64,000 bases of DNA from Verrucomicrobiota bacterium. GTDB lineage: Bacteria > Verrucomicrobiota > Verrucomicrobiia > Opitutales > Opitutaceae. The notes beneath the pieces were generated by a model. It did no database searches, was not told the DNA's origin, and worked only from the letters and a program-made list of their open reading frames with translations. How positions within the stretch are numbered: the stretch's first letter is position 1; every line of letters begins with the position of its first letter. This document shows, in pieces, positions 1-9,602 of the stretch. The stretch lies in contig JAQGOP010000053.1 of assembly GCA_028293545.1 (NCBI GenBank), forward strand, positions 124,001 through 188,000, written 5' to 3'. Made by a program: the position numbers and the translations under genes.

Positions 1-648
1 GGCGGGTTCGTCGACGGCTCCGGCTGGGCCGGCGTCTACCGCGAACTGAAGCGCGCCGGCCACAACGTCGTCGTGGTCCAGAACCCCACCAAATCCCTGG
101 CCGACGACGTGGCCACCACCAAGGCCGCGATCGAGAGCGTGCCGGGCGAGGTCGTTCTCGTCGGCCATTCCTATGGCGGTGTCGTGATCACCGAGGCCGG
201 TACCCATCCCCAGGTTTCGCGCCTCGTCTATATTACCGCCTTCGCACCCGATGCGGGAGAGTCGGTGGCGTCCCTCATCGCCAACCCGCCGGCCGGCGCT
301 CCGGTTCCTCCGATCCTCCCGCCCAAGGACGGCTATCTCTTTCTCGACCGTTCCAGGTTCGCGGATTCGTTCGCGGCGGACGTCCCAGCGGATGAGGCCG
401 CCTTCATGGCCGACGCGCAGGTGCCGTGGGGCCTCGATGCCCTCGCCGGCGCCGTGACGATCCCGGCCTGGAAATCAAAGCCGAGCCATTATCTCGTCGC
501 CACTGAGGACAAGATGATCCCGCCGCCCGCGCAGCGGATGATGGCGGGACGCGCGAAAGCGAATGTGAAGGAACTGGCGGGCAGCCACGCCATCTACGTT
601 TCGAAGCCCGTGGAAATCGCCGAGTTCATCCGGCAGGCGGCGGCATAA
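1..648 (+). CDS. alpha/beta hydrolase (esterase), 5' truncated by window edge
   Basis: The reading frame is open from base 1, so the true start lies outside the window. The visible 215 residues are the C-terminal part of an alpha/beta-hydrolase fold enzyme of the EstC / salicylate-esterase-like group. The nucleophile elbow GHSYGG (around base 160) supplies the serine, and the GSHAIYVSKP stretch near the C-terminus (about base 582) supplies the likely catalytic histidine. The length and the ending in a helix (EIAEFIRQAA) fit the usual family end. The substrate cannot be told. A strong hairpin terminator follows the stop by about 47 nt, so this gene is the last of its transcription unit. Confidence 0.8.
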   Translation, partial: GGFVDGSGWAGVYRELKRAGHNVVVVQNPTKSLADDVATTKAAIESVPGEVVLVGHSYGGVVITEAGTHPQVSRLVYITAFAPDAGESVASLIANPPAGAPVPPILPPKDGYLFLDRSRFADSFAADVPADEAAFMADAQVPWGLDALAGAVTIPAWKSKPSHYLVATEDKMIPPPAQRMMAGRAKANVKELAGSHAIYVSKPVEIAEFIRQAAA

Positions 649-694
649 AACACCTGCGCAGCAGGATGGATCGGGCAACGTTTCTTGCCCAGTG

Positions 695-734
695 ATCACC
701 GGCGAAGCCGAAGGCGTCGCCGGTGATTTTCTTT
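695..734 (+). terminator. rho-independent terminator after the esterase gene
   Basis: A perfect 11-bp stem (ATCACCGGCGA, 695-705, with its complement at 717-727) is extended by an inner GCC/GGC pair around a GAA loop and runs straight into TTTTCTTT. It sits about 47 nt after the esterase stop codon. Confidence 0.85.
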
Positions 735-1137
735 GCTCGGCCACGTCCGATCTCGCCGGCCACACTTTGGCGCACGGAATGACGACTCGCTGGAGGTCAT
801 CCAGCAGCTGAGCCATTGTCTGCAACAAGAGACGTCGCATCAGCGGCGATTTGAAAGCCTTCGCCAAAAGTGTTCCCGTAGGCGCAACATAACTCCGAAA
901 CTGCCGGCTGATTTCTTGAGAGCGGACTACGCCGAGGCGCGATCAAATGTGTGGTGATTTCGGCGAATACCATTACGCTGGTCGCATTCCGACCTCTCCT
1001 ATCTCGTGTGCCCGGCACGAAAACCCCTTTCGGGCAACGAAGACGGGATGTGGCGCCGACGTGCGCGCCGGTTCGCTCCCAAGCCTCTTGCCTTCGGCCC
1101 TCCTCCCGCGCTCCGGTGCGCTGCGGTCCACTTCTCG
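735..1137. other. intergenic region without a recognisable gene
   Basis: About 400 bases between the terminator and the next signal-peptide gene. Open frames here on both strands give no recognisable protein and disagree with each other. It presumably holds the promoter for the downstream secreted-protein genes, but I could not pick out a convincing -35/-10 pair. Confidence 0.4.
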
Positions 1138-4100
1138 ATGAAATCGGTCCGCACTTTCTGTCGCTCTGCCATCTTGACCGTCGCGCTGATGTGGCTCGCG
1201 GCCCTGACCGCGCAGGCAGTTGCGCCGGTGAACTCCATGCCAGGTGCTCAGTCTGTCAACGAGGACACCGTCGGTGGGATCGTTTTTTCCCCGGGCAACG
1301 GCAACGCCATCAGCGTTTCCGACGTCGACAGCCCGACGATCACCATGCAGCTGGCCCTGACCGCCGGCTCCTTCACTCTGGCCACCACCAACAATCTCAC
1401 TCTCTCGAGTGGAAACAACGGGTCCGGCTTCATGACCTACAGCGGCACCTTGTCCGCGCTCAATGCTGCGCTCAATGGCCTCCGGTTCAACCTGCCGGCA
1501 AATTATGTGGGGACCGCGACGTTCACCTTCAGCTGCTACGATGAAAACAACGCGCTGGCCCAGAATGCGATCGGGATCACGGTCAATTCGGTCGAGGACC
1601 TGCCCGTGTTCGTGGGAGCGACGACCACGCTCGCCACCTTCCAGAATGCGACCGCGGTGGCGGTCGACGATATTCTCCACGTGAGCGATCCCGACGCCGG
1701 CCAGACCATCACCTGGTCCCAATTTAGTGCGCCGACCCATGGCGTGCTTTCGTTTGCCGGCGGTTCCCCGGGCACCACGAGCCGCGCTTCGGGTTCGACC
1801 GACGTGGCGCCCAGTGCACCGATCACCTACACGCCCGCTGCCGGTTTTTTTGGCGCGGACAGTTTCACGGTGCAGGCTACCGACGGCAACTCCACCACCA
1901 CGCGGACGATTACGGTGACGGTGGCCAAGACCGATGCGGTCCAGGTCGCCAATTCGACGGGAGTCAGCTCCCTCATCGCCGGTTACGTCGGACAGAGTTT
2001 CACCCTGCCGGCAGGTGTCACCCAGTCGCTGGTCGGTTTCAACTTCATCGATCCCGCCGGGGGCAATCCTCCCAGCGGCGCGGGAACGGCCTATTTGTTT
2101 TCTTCCGCTTATACGGACGCGCCCGGCGGCCTGGCGTCCGCAGGCGCCTTGGCCACGGGCCCTTGGAACGGCGCGACCGGCCGATATGAATTCGGCGGCT
2201 ATCCGCTTCAACCCTCGACCAAGTACTGGATCTACAGCGACTCGCCGGTGGACGTTTTATCCGACGCCGCTGATGTCTATGGTGCGGGGGAGAGCTACGG
2301 GGCTGCCGACAGCTCCAGTTCCTTTGCCGCCCAATCCGGTGACGTGCGCTTTCAAGTCTGGGTCGCCTACATCGACGTCACGCCCACCTTTGTCGGCGCA
2401 GTGACAAGCTTGGGTGTCAACCGGAGTTCGGGAAACACCAGCGTGGTGAGCCTGCTTCACGCCAGCGATATCGACATCGGCCAGACCCTCACCTGGTCCC
2501 GCACCACCGCACCGAGCCATGGCACGCTCTCCTTTGCTGGTGGTGCGCCGGGGGTCACGACCGCTGCGTCGGGCAGCACGGATATCACTCCCGGAGGAAC
2601 GATCACGTACGCGCCGGTTTCCAATTACCTCGGATCCGACAGTTTCACGGTGAAGGTGAGCGACGGCATCACATCGGCGACCCGCACGATTACCGTGATC
2701 GTTGACACGATTCCGACCTTTTCAGGCGTCTCGACGCTCACGGTGCTTCAAAACGCGAGCGCGGCCAGCATCGTCAGCCTGCTTCGCGTCTCCGACAGTG
2801 ACAACGCCCAACCCCTCGCGTGGTCGCAGAACACCGCTCCCGCGCACGGCTCGCTTTCCTTTGGCGGCGGTTCACCCGGCACGGTCCTGGGCGCTACCCC
2901 CGCCAGCGGTCTTACGCCAGGAGGCACGATCACCTACACACCCAGCGCCGGCTACGCGGGAACCGATAGCTTCATCGTTCAGGTGAGTGATGGGTTCAGA
3001 CCCGCCACCAAGACGATCACCGTCAGCGTCACTCCGCTCGCTCCGGGTCCGCCCGACCTCGCGGCCTCTTCTGATTCGGGAGTAAGCACGGACAATCTCA
3101 CTGCGGCCACGAGCCTCGACTTTTCTGGTACCAGCGCGACCGGCGATAGCACCAGCACGGTCCGCGTGTTTTTGGACAAGAATGCCAGCAATACCTACGA
3201 TGTGGGCGACCCGTCCGTGACCACGACCGCGGGTGCCGGCGGCACGTGGTCGGTTACAGGCTTGAGCACGAGTGGGGTCAGCGACGGCACCTACAACATC
3301 CGCGCGGTGGTGACGTCGGCGATCGGAAATCTTACCGGCCCGCTGAGCACTGCGCTGTCGATCACGCTCGATACCGTTGCGCCCACGACGACGATTGCGA
3401 CCGTCGCGTTTTCCGCCGATACCGGCGCGAGCTCGAGCGATTTCATCACGGCCACGGCGGCGCAAACCCTCTCCGGCCTCTTGAGTGCGAACATGGTGGC
3501 GGGCAACCTGGTGCAGGTTTCGCTCGATAATGGCGTCACGTGGTTTACCGCCACCACGACGGTCGGAGCCAATACCTGGTCGCTTTCCGGCCAGACCCTC
3601 ACGGGGTCGGGCACGTTGAGAGTGCGTGTGACGGACGCGGCCGGCAACAGCGGCACCAGCTTCAGCCAAGCGTACGTCCTCGATACGACGGCGCCGACGA
3701 CGACCATCGCCACGGCGGTTTTTTCCGGCGACACCGGCGCAAGCGCGACCGACTTCGTCACGGCCACGGCCGCGCAATCGATCTCCGGGACCCTCAGCGC
3801 AAATCTCCTCTTGGGCGAGCTGGTCGAGGTTTCGTTGGACAACGGTGCGACGTGGATGACGGCCTCCACCTCCGTCGGCGCCAACACCTGGTCCTTGGCC
3901 GGCCAAACGCTCGTGTCCAGCGACACGCTGCGGGTTCGGGTCAAGGATGTGGCGTCCAACGCCGGCGCGACATTGAGCCAGCCTTACATCTTCGATTTTT
4001 CGGCTCCCGCCGCTCCGACCGCGGTGACCCTCAGTCCGGTGGGTGGCACGCTCGTCGCCAATACGCTCAACCGTACTAACACCAATTTGACCGCGACTGC

Positions 4101-5355
4101 CACGATCATGCCGGGACAGGCCACGGGCGGGCGGGCTGAACTTTACATCGGAGCGAGCGTCGTCGCCGCCGACAGCAGTATCGCGGGCGGCGATAGCACC
4201 GTGACCTTTGATCTCGGCGCCACGACCGCGGGAGCGCTCCAGGCCGCGATCGCGAGCGGTGGCGTGGCGAGCGTGAAACTCTACGACCTCAGCGGAAATT
4301 CGGCGACAAGCACGGTGGCGAATCCAACCCTCGTGATCGACTACCTCGCGCCCACGGCGCCGACGGCGGTCACACTCGGGCCGATCGGCGGTACGGTGGT
4401 GACGAATACGCTTAACGGCACGAACACGAATCTCACGGCCGCTGCCGGCATTGTTGCCGCCGACGCCGCAGGTGGCTCGGCTGGGCTTTATGTCGGCGCC
4501 TCGCTGATCGCCACCGATGCGTTGATTGGCGGGACCGATACGACCGTAACCTTTGACCTCGGCACGACGACGACTGCGACGTTGCAGGCGGCCGTCCTGA
4601 CGGGCGGCGTGGTGACGGTGAGGCTGGAGGATGCCGCGGGCAACGCGTCAATCAGCAGCGCGGGCAATCCGACGCTGGTCGTCGATTATGTCGCTTCAAC
4701 GGTGGCGACCATTTCCGGTCCAGCCGCAGCCGCTTATGGCCTCGGTGCAAACCTGGATTTCACCATTAACTTTAGTGAAGCGGTGACCGTGAGCGGCGCG
4801 CCGAACCTTGAAATCCTCATCGGTGGGACGACCCGCACGGCCGTTTACCTTTCGGGGTCGGGGACAATGCAGCTGGTTTTTCGCTATGTCGTGCAGGCGT
4901 CGGATTACGCCCCGAGCGGCGATGTAGTCGTGAGCGCATTGGCGCTGAACGGCGGAACGATCTCTGATGCGAACGCGACGCTGGCGGTCCTCACGTTTTC
5001 AGCGCCGACCCTGACAGGTATAGCCGTGGACGCCCGTTTTCACTCGGCGGATTCCAACCACGACTCGAAGCTTGGCCTGCTTGAGCTGCTTCGGGTCATC
5101 GATCTCTACAACACTCGCGCCGGCACGACGAGGACCGGGGACTATCACGAGGACTCTGCCACCGCCGACGGCTTCGCGCCTGGGACGGGCGCACGGAGTC
5201 ATGATCACTCCGCTGATTACGACCACGACGGAAAGATCGGGTTGCTCGAACTGCTGCGGGTGATCGACCTCTACAACACGCGCTCGAGCACGACTCGAAC
5301 GGGCGACTATCATATTCAAGGCGGCACCGTCGATGGCTTCGCGCCGGGACCATGA
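1138..5355 (+). CDS. large secreted multi-repeat protein with two C-terminal EF-hand (dockerin-like) repeats
   Basis: A 1405-residue exported protein. The ATG at 1138 is chosen over an in-frame ATG at 1006 because it gives a clean signal peptide (MKSVRTFC...LTAQAVA). After an N-terminal beta-rich region come three cadherin/VCBS-like repeats at about 1600-1924, 2380-2703 and 2707-3036, with the shared pattern LHVSDPDAGQ..TW and ITYTP..G..G.DSFTV. The first and second are separated by a different beta domain. Two Ig-like repeats (3370-3996) each contain DNGxTW, and another pair (4003-4689) shares the pattern AVTLxPxGGT. Near the end, two EF-hand-like repeats 165 bp apart carry calcium loops DSNHDSKLGLLE and DYDHDGKIGLLE, each followed by LLRVIDLYNTR and GDYH. 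The role is probably cell-surface adhesion or matrix binding. Its stop overlaps a possible ATG of the next gene. Confidence 0.8.
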   Translation: MKSVRTFCRSAILTVALMWLAALTAQAVAPVNSMPGAQSVNEDTVGGIVFSPGNGNAISVSDVDSPTITMQLALTAGSFTLATTNNLTLSSGNNGSGFMTYSGTLSALNAALNGLRFNLPANYVGTATFTFSCYDENNALAQNAIGITVNSVEDLPVFVGATTTLATFQNATAVAVDDILHVSDPDAGQTITWSQFSAPTHGVLSFAGGSPGTTSRASGSTDVAPSAPITYTPAAGFFGADSFTVQATDGNSTTTRTITVTVAKTDAVQVANSTGVSSLIAGYVGQSFTLPAGVTQSLVGFNFIDPAGGNPPSGAGTAYLFSSAYTDAPGGLASAGALATGPWNGATGRYEFGGYPLQPSTKYWIYSDSPVDVLSDAADVYGAGESYGAADSSSSFAAQSGDVRFQVWVAYIDVTPTFVGAVTSLGVNRSSGNTSVVSLLHASDIDIGQTLTWSRTTAPSHGTLSFAGGAPGVTTAASGSTDITPGGTITYAPVSNYLGSDSFTVKVSDGITSATRTITVIVDTIPTFSGVSTLTVLQNASAASIVSLLRVSDSDNAQPLAWSQNTAPAHGSLSFGGGSPGTVLGATPASGLTPGGTITYTPSAGYAGTDSFIVQVSDGFRPATKTITVSVTPLAPGPPDLAASSDSGVSTDNLTAATSLDFSGTSATGDSTSTVRVFLDKNASNTYDVGDPSVTTTAGAGGTWSVTGLSTSGVSDGTYNIRAVVTSAIGNLTGPLSTALSITLDTVAPTTTIATVAFSADTGASSSDFITATAAQTLSGLLSANMVAGNLVQVSLDNGVTWFTATTTVGANTWSLSGQTLTGSGTLRVRVTDAAGNSGTSFSQAYVLDTTAPTTTIATAVFSGDTGASATDFVTATAAQSISGTLSANLLLGELVEVSLDNGATWMTASTSVGANTWSLAGQTLVSSDTLRVRVKDVASNAGATLSQPYIFDFSAPAAPTAVTLSPVGGTLVANTLNRTNTNLTATATIMPGQATGGRAELYIGASVVAADSSIAGGDSTVTFDLGATTAGALQAAIASGGVASVKLYDLSGNSATSTVANPTLVIDYLAPTAPTAVTLGPIGGTVVTNTLNGTNTNLTAAAGIVAADAAGGSAGLYVGASLIATDALIGGTDTTVTFDLGTTTTATLQAAVLTGGVVTVRLEDAAGNASISSAGNPTLVVDYVASTVATISGPAAAAYGLGANLDFTINFSEAVTVSGAPNLEILIGGTTRTAVYLSGSGTMQLVFRYVVQASDYAPSGDVVVSALALNGGTISDANATLAVLTFSAPTLTGIAVDARFHSADSNHDSKLGLLELLRVIDLYNTRAGTTRTGDYHEDSATADGFAPGTGARSHDHSADYDHDGKIGLLELLRVIDLYNTRSSTTRTGDYHIQGGTVDGFAPGP

Positions 5356-5393
5356 TCGCCCACTCAATACTCTCCATCCCAGCGCACCCGCGA

Positions 5394-8267
5394 ATGAAGC
5401 CTGTACTTTATACCCTCCTCCTTTTCCTCGGTACCTGGCTGGCGGGCGCCCGGGCGTCGACGGCGACGATCACGCCCAATTCCACCTCCCTGGTCCCCGC
5501 CGGCGGCGTGGTGATATTGACCGCCAGCGTGGCAGGCCACCCGGGCACGACGACGGGCATCGCATTTGAAGTAACCCTTCCTGCAGGTTGGGCCTACGTC
5601 AGCGGCGCGAACGAACCAGGAGTAAAACCACAAGCCGGCGACACCGGCACCCTGGGCTGGGCGTACTTCTCGATTCCGGGAACGGCGAGCTTTACGTTCA
5701 CCGTTTCGTATCCGGCCAACATCGTCACGAGCCAAAGCATCACTTCGGTGGTAACTATAGCTAACGGCGCCGCGAATGAAACCGTCACGCCAACGGCCGT
5801 GACGCTTTCACCGGCGGTCGTGCCTGTCGTGAACAACACCGGCACGATCAGCGCAACGTTCGGCAGCACCGTCAGCACGCAGATCAGCGCCACCAGCAGC
5901 ATCGCGATCATCGGTTACGACGCGGTCGGTCTGCCCTCTGGCCTCGGCGTCGATCTTGTATCCGGCCTCATTTCCGGCACGCCGACGCAGACGGGCACGT
6001 TTCCCGTCACGCTCAAAGCCACGAATGCCGCCGGCATCGGCACGGCCAATATCACATTCACGGTCGCGTCCGGCAATGCCTCGATCGTGCTTTCGACTCT
6101 CACCCATAGTTACGACGGCAACGGCCATGCGGCGACGGCGACGACCACTCCAAGCGGTTTGACGGTGGTCATCACCTACGATGGCGGGTCGGCCGTTCCC
6201 GCGAACGCGGGCAGTTATGCGGTCGTCGCCACGGTGAATAGCGGTGGTTATACCGCCACTGCTTCCGGCACTTTGGTGATAGCGCGGACGGTGCAGACGA
6301 TTTCCTTTTCGCCGGTCGGAACGCTGACGCCGAACCAGTCGGCGGTGCTTTCCGCCACGGCCAGTTCCGGACTGCCAGTGACTTTCGCGCTGCAGAGCGG
6401 CAGCGCCACGCTTTCCGGCGCCACGCTCACGATCAACGGATCGGGCTCCGTGGTGGTGCGCGCGACACAGGCGGGCAGTGCCAACTATAATGCGACCTTT
6501 GCGGACCAGACCATCAACTCTTCCAAGCTAAGCCAGAGCATCAGCTTCGCGCCGCCCGCAGACCATTTGGCGATCGATCCTCCCTTTAGCCTGTCGGTTT
6601 CGGCGTCATCCGGTTTGCCCGTGGCGCTGACGGTGGTCAGTGGTCCCGCGCTTCTCTCAGGCAATACCGTGACGTTGACGGGCGCCGGGGGAACGGTCGT
6701 GGTTCGCGCGGACCAGGCCGGTGACGGCACATACGAGGCCGCCGTCCCTGTCACCCACAGCTTCTTGGTTGGGGCCGAAAGCGACCGGGTATTTTTTGGT
6801 GGAATCTTCATGGAGGTTGGCGCGGGTCCGGTCGGGATTCGTTCAACTTCGGAGGTGGGAGGTCGATTGGCCCGCACCTCCGTCAATGTCGGCGACATCG
6901 CCGCCGTCGTGCCGGCGGGCGGAAACACCGGTTATATTCTGGTAGTGGCACCGGATGCGGGAATCAGTGGACTGATTGAATTCACGCTGGGACTCGACGG
7001 AACATTCGTGACAAACATCCCCCAGACTACGGCGGGTGCCACGCATTCCCTGGTCCTTCGCGGACGGCTTGCCGCGAATATCCTGAGCGGAACGATCGAC
7101 GAAATCGGCGGCACGTTTTCGATGCCGGTTGAATTTGCGGGCCCGGCGGCGGCGTCCGCCGGGTTATATCGATCCAGCTCGCTGTCCACGGCTCAAGGCG
7201 TGACGTACGTGATCGTCGGTACCGACGGTGTGGCGCTTGTTCTGACGGTCACGCCGACCTTGACCGTTGGCGGCCGCACGAGTCTGCAGGGCGATGGGTC
7301 TTTCCAACTCACGGCGAGACCGGCGGGAAGCACGGAATCCGTCACGATTCGAGGAGTCGTGGATAGTTCCGCCACCACGGTCGCGGGAACGATCACTGCG
7401 GGCAGCGCGGCACCGGTCGCATTTGCCGGCTTAAAGGCGACGACTGCGCGGACGGATCGGTTGGTGAACCTTTCGTCGCGCGGACGGGTGGGGGCAGGCG
7501 AGAGATTGCTCATCACCGGCTTCGTGATCGGGGGAACGCAATCGAAGCAGGTGTTGATTCGCGCGATTGGGCCGGCGCTCGCCAATTTCGGGGTGAGCGG
7601 TGGGCTGGCTGACCCGAAGATCCGTCTATATAGAATGGGTGTGCTGGTCGCCGAGAACGACGATTGGGGCAGCGGTGGCAATGATACGGAGATTGCGGCA
7701 ATCGCCGGGCGAATCGGGGCGTTCTCACTCACCCGCGGCAGCAAGGATGCGATTTTGACGGCGACGCTCACGCCTGGCAGCTATTCCGCGCAAGTCAGCG
7801 GCGGCAACGGCGTGGCGTTGGCGGAGTTGTACGATGCTGCGGAGAATCCGTCGTCGGAGGATCAACGGCTGGTCAATATTTCATCGCGCGGCGAAGTCGG
7901 CGAGGGCGAGAACATCCTGATCGGCGGCTTCGTCGTCACGGGAAACTCGCCGAAAAAAGTCCTGATCCGGGGGATCGGCCCGGCCCTGGCGGCTTACGGT
8001 GTCGGCAGTCCGCTGGCCGACCCGGTGCTGAAGGTTTATCAAGGGGGAGGGCTGATCGCGGAGAATGACGACTGGAGCTCCGATGCGGCGACGGCGCCTG
8101 CGGTCGTGGCTGCAGCGGCGTCGACGGGCGCATTTCCATTGGTGGCCGGAAGCAAAGACTCCGCGTTTATCCTGACATTGGCCCCCGGAGTTTACTCCGT
8201 GCAAGTAGCGGGCAAGGGAGCGTCAGTGGGCGTGGCCTTGATGGAGATTTATGAGATGGGGGAGTGA
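5394..8267 (+). CDS. large secreted Ig/MBG-domain protein with duplicated C-terminal module
   Basis: A protein of about 957 residues. The ATG at 5394 gives a signal peptide (MKPVLYTLLLFLGTWLAGARA). An upstream in-frame ATG at 5352 overlaps the stop of the previous gene as ATGA and would allow translational coupling, so the start is uncertain by 14 codons. Domains by position: an N-terminal beta domain (5460-5820), a putative-Ig repeat (5827-6075), an MBG-like domain containing HSYDGNGHAATAT (6079-6290), two bacterial-Ig-like repeats with the shared phrase VVVRADQAG/VVVRATQAG (6295-6770), an unassigned stretch, and finally two copies of a roughly 130-residue module (7456-7844 and 7864-8262). 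Each copy has RLVN.SSRG, VLIRxIGPALA, AENDDW and GSKD. The same module ends the protein at 11133. Function is unknown; it is presumably displayed outside the cell. Confidence 0.8.
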   Translation: MKPVLYTLLLFLGTWLAGARASTATITPNSTSLVPAGGVVILTASVAGHPGTTTGIAFEVTLPAGWAYVSGANEPGVKPQAGDTGTLGWAYFSIPGTASFTFTVSYPANIVTSQSITSVVTIANGAANETVTPTAVTLSPAVVPVVNNTGTISATFGSTVSTQISATSSIAIIGYDAVGLPSGLGVDLVSGLISGTPTQTGTFPVTLKATNAAGIGTANITFTVASGNASIVLSTLTHSYDGNGHAATATTTPSGLTVVITYDGGSAVPANAGSYAVVATVNSGGYTATASGTLVIARTVQTISFSPVGTLTPNQSAVLSATASSGLPVTFALQSGSATLSGATLTINGSGSVVVRATQAGSANYNATFADQTINSSKLSQSISFAPPADHLAIDPPFSLSVSASSGLPVALTVVSGPALLSGNTVTLTGAGGTVVVRADQAGDGTYEAAVPVTHSFLVGAESDRVFFGGIFMEVGAGPVGIRSTSEVGGRLARTSVNVGDIAAVVPAGGNTGYILVVAPDAGISGLIEFTLGLDGTFVTNIPQTTAGATHSLVLRGRLAANILSGTIDEIGGTFSMPVEFAGPAAASAGLYRSSSLSTAQGVTYVIVGTDGVALVLTVTPTLTVGGRTSLQGDGSFQLTARPAGSTESVTIRGVVDSSATTVAGTITAGSAAPVAFAGLKATTARTDRLVNLSSRGRVGAGERLLITGFVIGGTQSKQVLIRAIGPALANFGVSGGLADPKIRLYRMGVLVAENDDWGSGGNDTEIAAIAGRIGAFSLTRGSKDAILTATLTPGSYSAQVSGGNGVALAELYDAAENPSSEDQRLVNISSRGEVGEGENILIGGFVVTGNSPKKVLIRGIGPALAAYGVGSPLADPVLKVYQGGGLIAENDDWSSDAATAPAVVAAAASTGAFPLVAGSKDSAFILTLAPGVYSVQVAGKGASVGVALMEIYEMGE

Positions 8268-8485
8268 GTTGGCGATATTGCGCGACGCCGGCAAGCGAAC
8301 GGATCGGTAGAAAGCGTCGGACGTGGCGTCGGCCTTCGGCTCGAGCTCGCGCCTAATCGCGCACCTCAAGAAACGTTTCTTCGAAGAGGAATAGAGGGCG
8401 GCGCGTGCGCGCAAACCCGAGCGCACCGCCGAGCCGACGGCCACTCGCATATAATGGCCAAACTCATCGGAGTGCCTTGGCCGTG

Positions 8486-9334
8486 TCATCCGTAGGCTAA
8501 AAATTCGGAATCTTGGACTCGTTCAGGCTCATCTCTACCAGCGCAGGATAGCATCCGCACGTAGCGTCCGATAGCATCTCGGTCGCAGTCTTCGATTGTC
8601 ACATGTGCGACCGCTTTCACTTCCTTCCGGGCATTCTCCATGGCGACAGCATGGTCACTCAACTGCATCATTCCAATGTCCGGGAGATCATCTCCGAAGA
8701 CAGCGACGTCGCCGCGGTGCCAGCCTCGCTCTGCCATGACTCGCTGTAGCGCCGCAGACTTGTCCACTTGCTGGTCAACCACGTTCAAAAACGTGCCATC
8801 GAGGCACGGGATGGCCCGAACTTGAAGACGATCGATCCAGGCTACCAAGTCGTCGATTCGCCGGCCAAGTCCGTCGATCGCGATCTTCGAAACGCAGCGA
8901 TAGTCTACCTGATCCAGCGCGACCAGAAGCGCCGGTGTGGCGGATTGGTGCGCGAGCAGTTCAGCGTCCGAGTAGTTGGCATTGGTCGCGAAATGTTCGC
9001 CGTCCCATTCGATCGAGAAATGCACGTCAGCTCGGGAGGGGAATTCCGTGACAATCTGCCGAGCTACTTCGCCCAAAAGCGAGGCGCGATGAACGACCTT
9101 TCCGGCGGAGTGCTGTATCGCACCGTTCAGCGAAATCACTTCGCATGAATCAAGCAGCGGTTTTGTCACAAATAATTTCACGGCCCGGTAGGGTCGAGAC
9201 GTGGCGATGCAGATTTTCCGGCCAGCTTGGATCCAGTCTAACAAGGCCGCCATGGTTTCTGGACCAATCTGCTTCCGTCGATCGAGCAGTGTGTCGTCCA
9301 GGTCAAATACCAACACCTTCAACATCGAAGCCAT
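8486..9334 (-). CDS. HAD-superfamily hydrolase (Cof-like phosphatase)
   Basis: A 282-residue cytoplasmic phosphatase of the HAD superfamily, Cof/class IIB type. Motif I VFDLDDTLLD lies at residues 6-15 and carries the nucleophile and acid/base aspartates. Motif II is in CIATSRPYRAV. Motif IV is VAVFGDDLPDIGMM with the metal-binding aspartates, followed by HAVAMENARKEVKAVA, the usual Cof ending. The ATG at 9334 is chosen because AGGA stands six bases before it; an ATG three codons later is also possible. The large cap domain suggests sugar phosphates or nucleotides as substrates. It is transcribed against its neighbours and stands alone. Confidence 0.85.
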   Translation of the reverse strand: MASMLKVLVFDLDDTLLDRRKQIGPETMAALLDWIQAGRKICIATSRPYRAVKLFVTKPLLDSCEVISLNGAIQHSAGKVVHRASLLGEVARQIVTEFPSRADVHFSIEWDGEHFATNANYSDAELLAHQSATPALLVALDQVDYRCVSKIAIDGLGRRIDDLVAWIDRLQVRAIPCLDGTFLNVVDQQVDKSAALQRVMAERGWHRGDVAVFGDDLPDIGMMQLSDHAVAMENARKEVKAVAHVTIEDCDRDAIGRYVRMLSCAGRDEPERVQDSEFLAYG

Positions 9335-9602
9335 AATCGATCCTGAAACCGACCTGAGACCGTTCAATCTCAATGTGCTTCTCGGGTGATTTGTAGGAGT
9401 TCAGGGTGCTAAAACCTGAAGCGCCAACAAATGGTTTAGTCCCTCCTAGCTTCAGTCTTCTGGCTCGATGCACGACCTCGCTAAGTAGAGGTGATTCATT
9501 TTAATGTTTGGGAAAGAATGAAGCGGAAGTCTCCAATCGAACTCGCCCGCGAAGAGATCCACGTCGGTTGCGAAAAGAAGAAGCGAACCTTTCGAAGCAG
9601 TA

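Noticed and set aside
973-2211. A 412-codon frame opposite the large secreted protein
   Set aside because: Composition is arginine-glycine-rich, without any family motif; it mirrors the coding strand and lacks a plausible start context.
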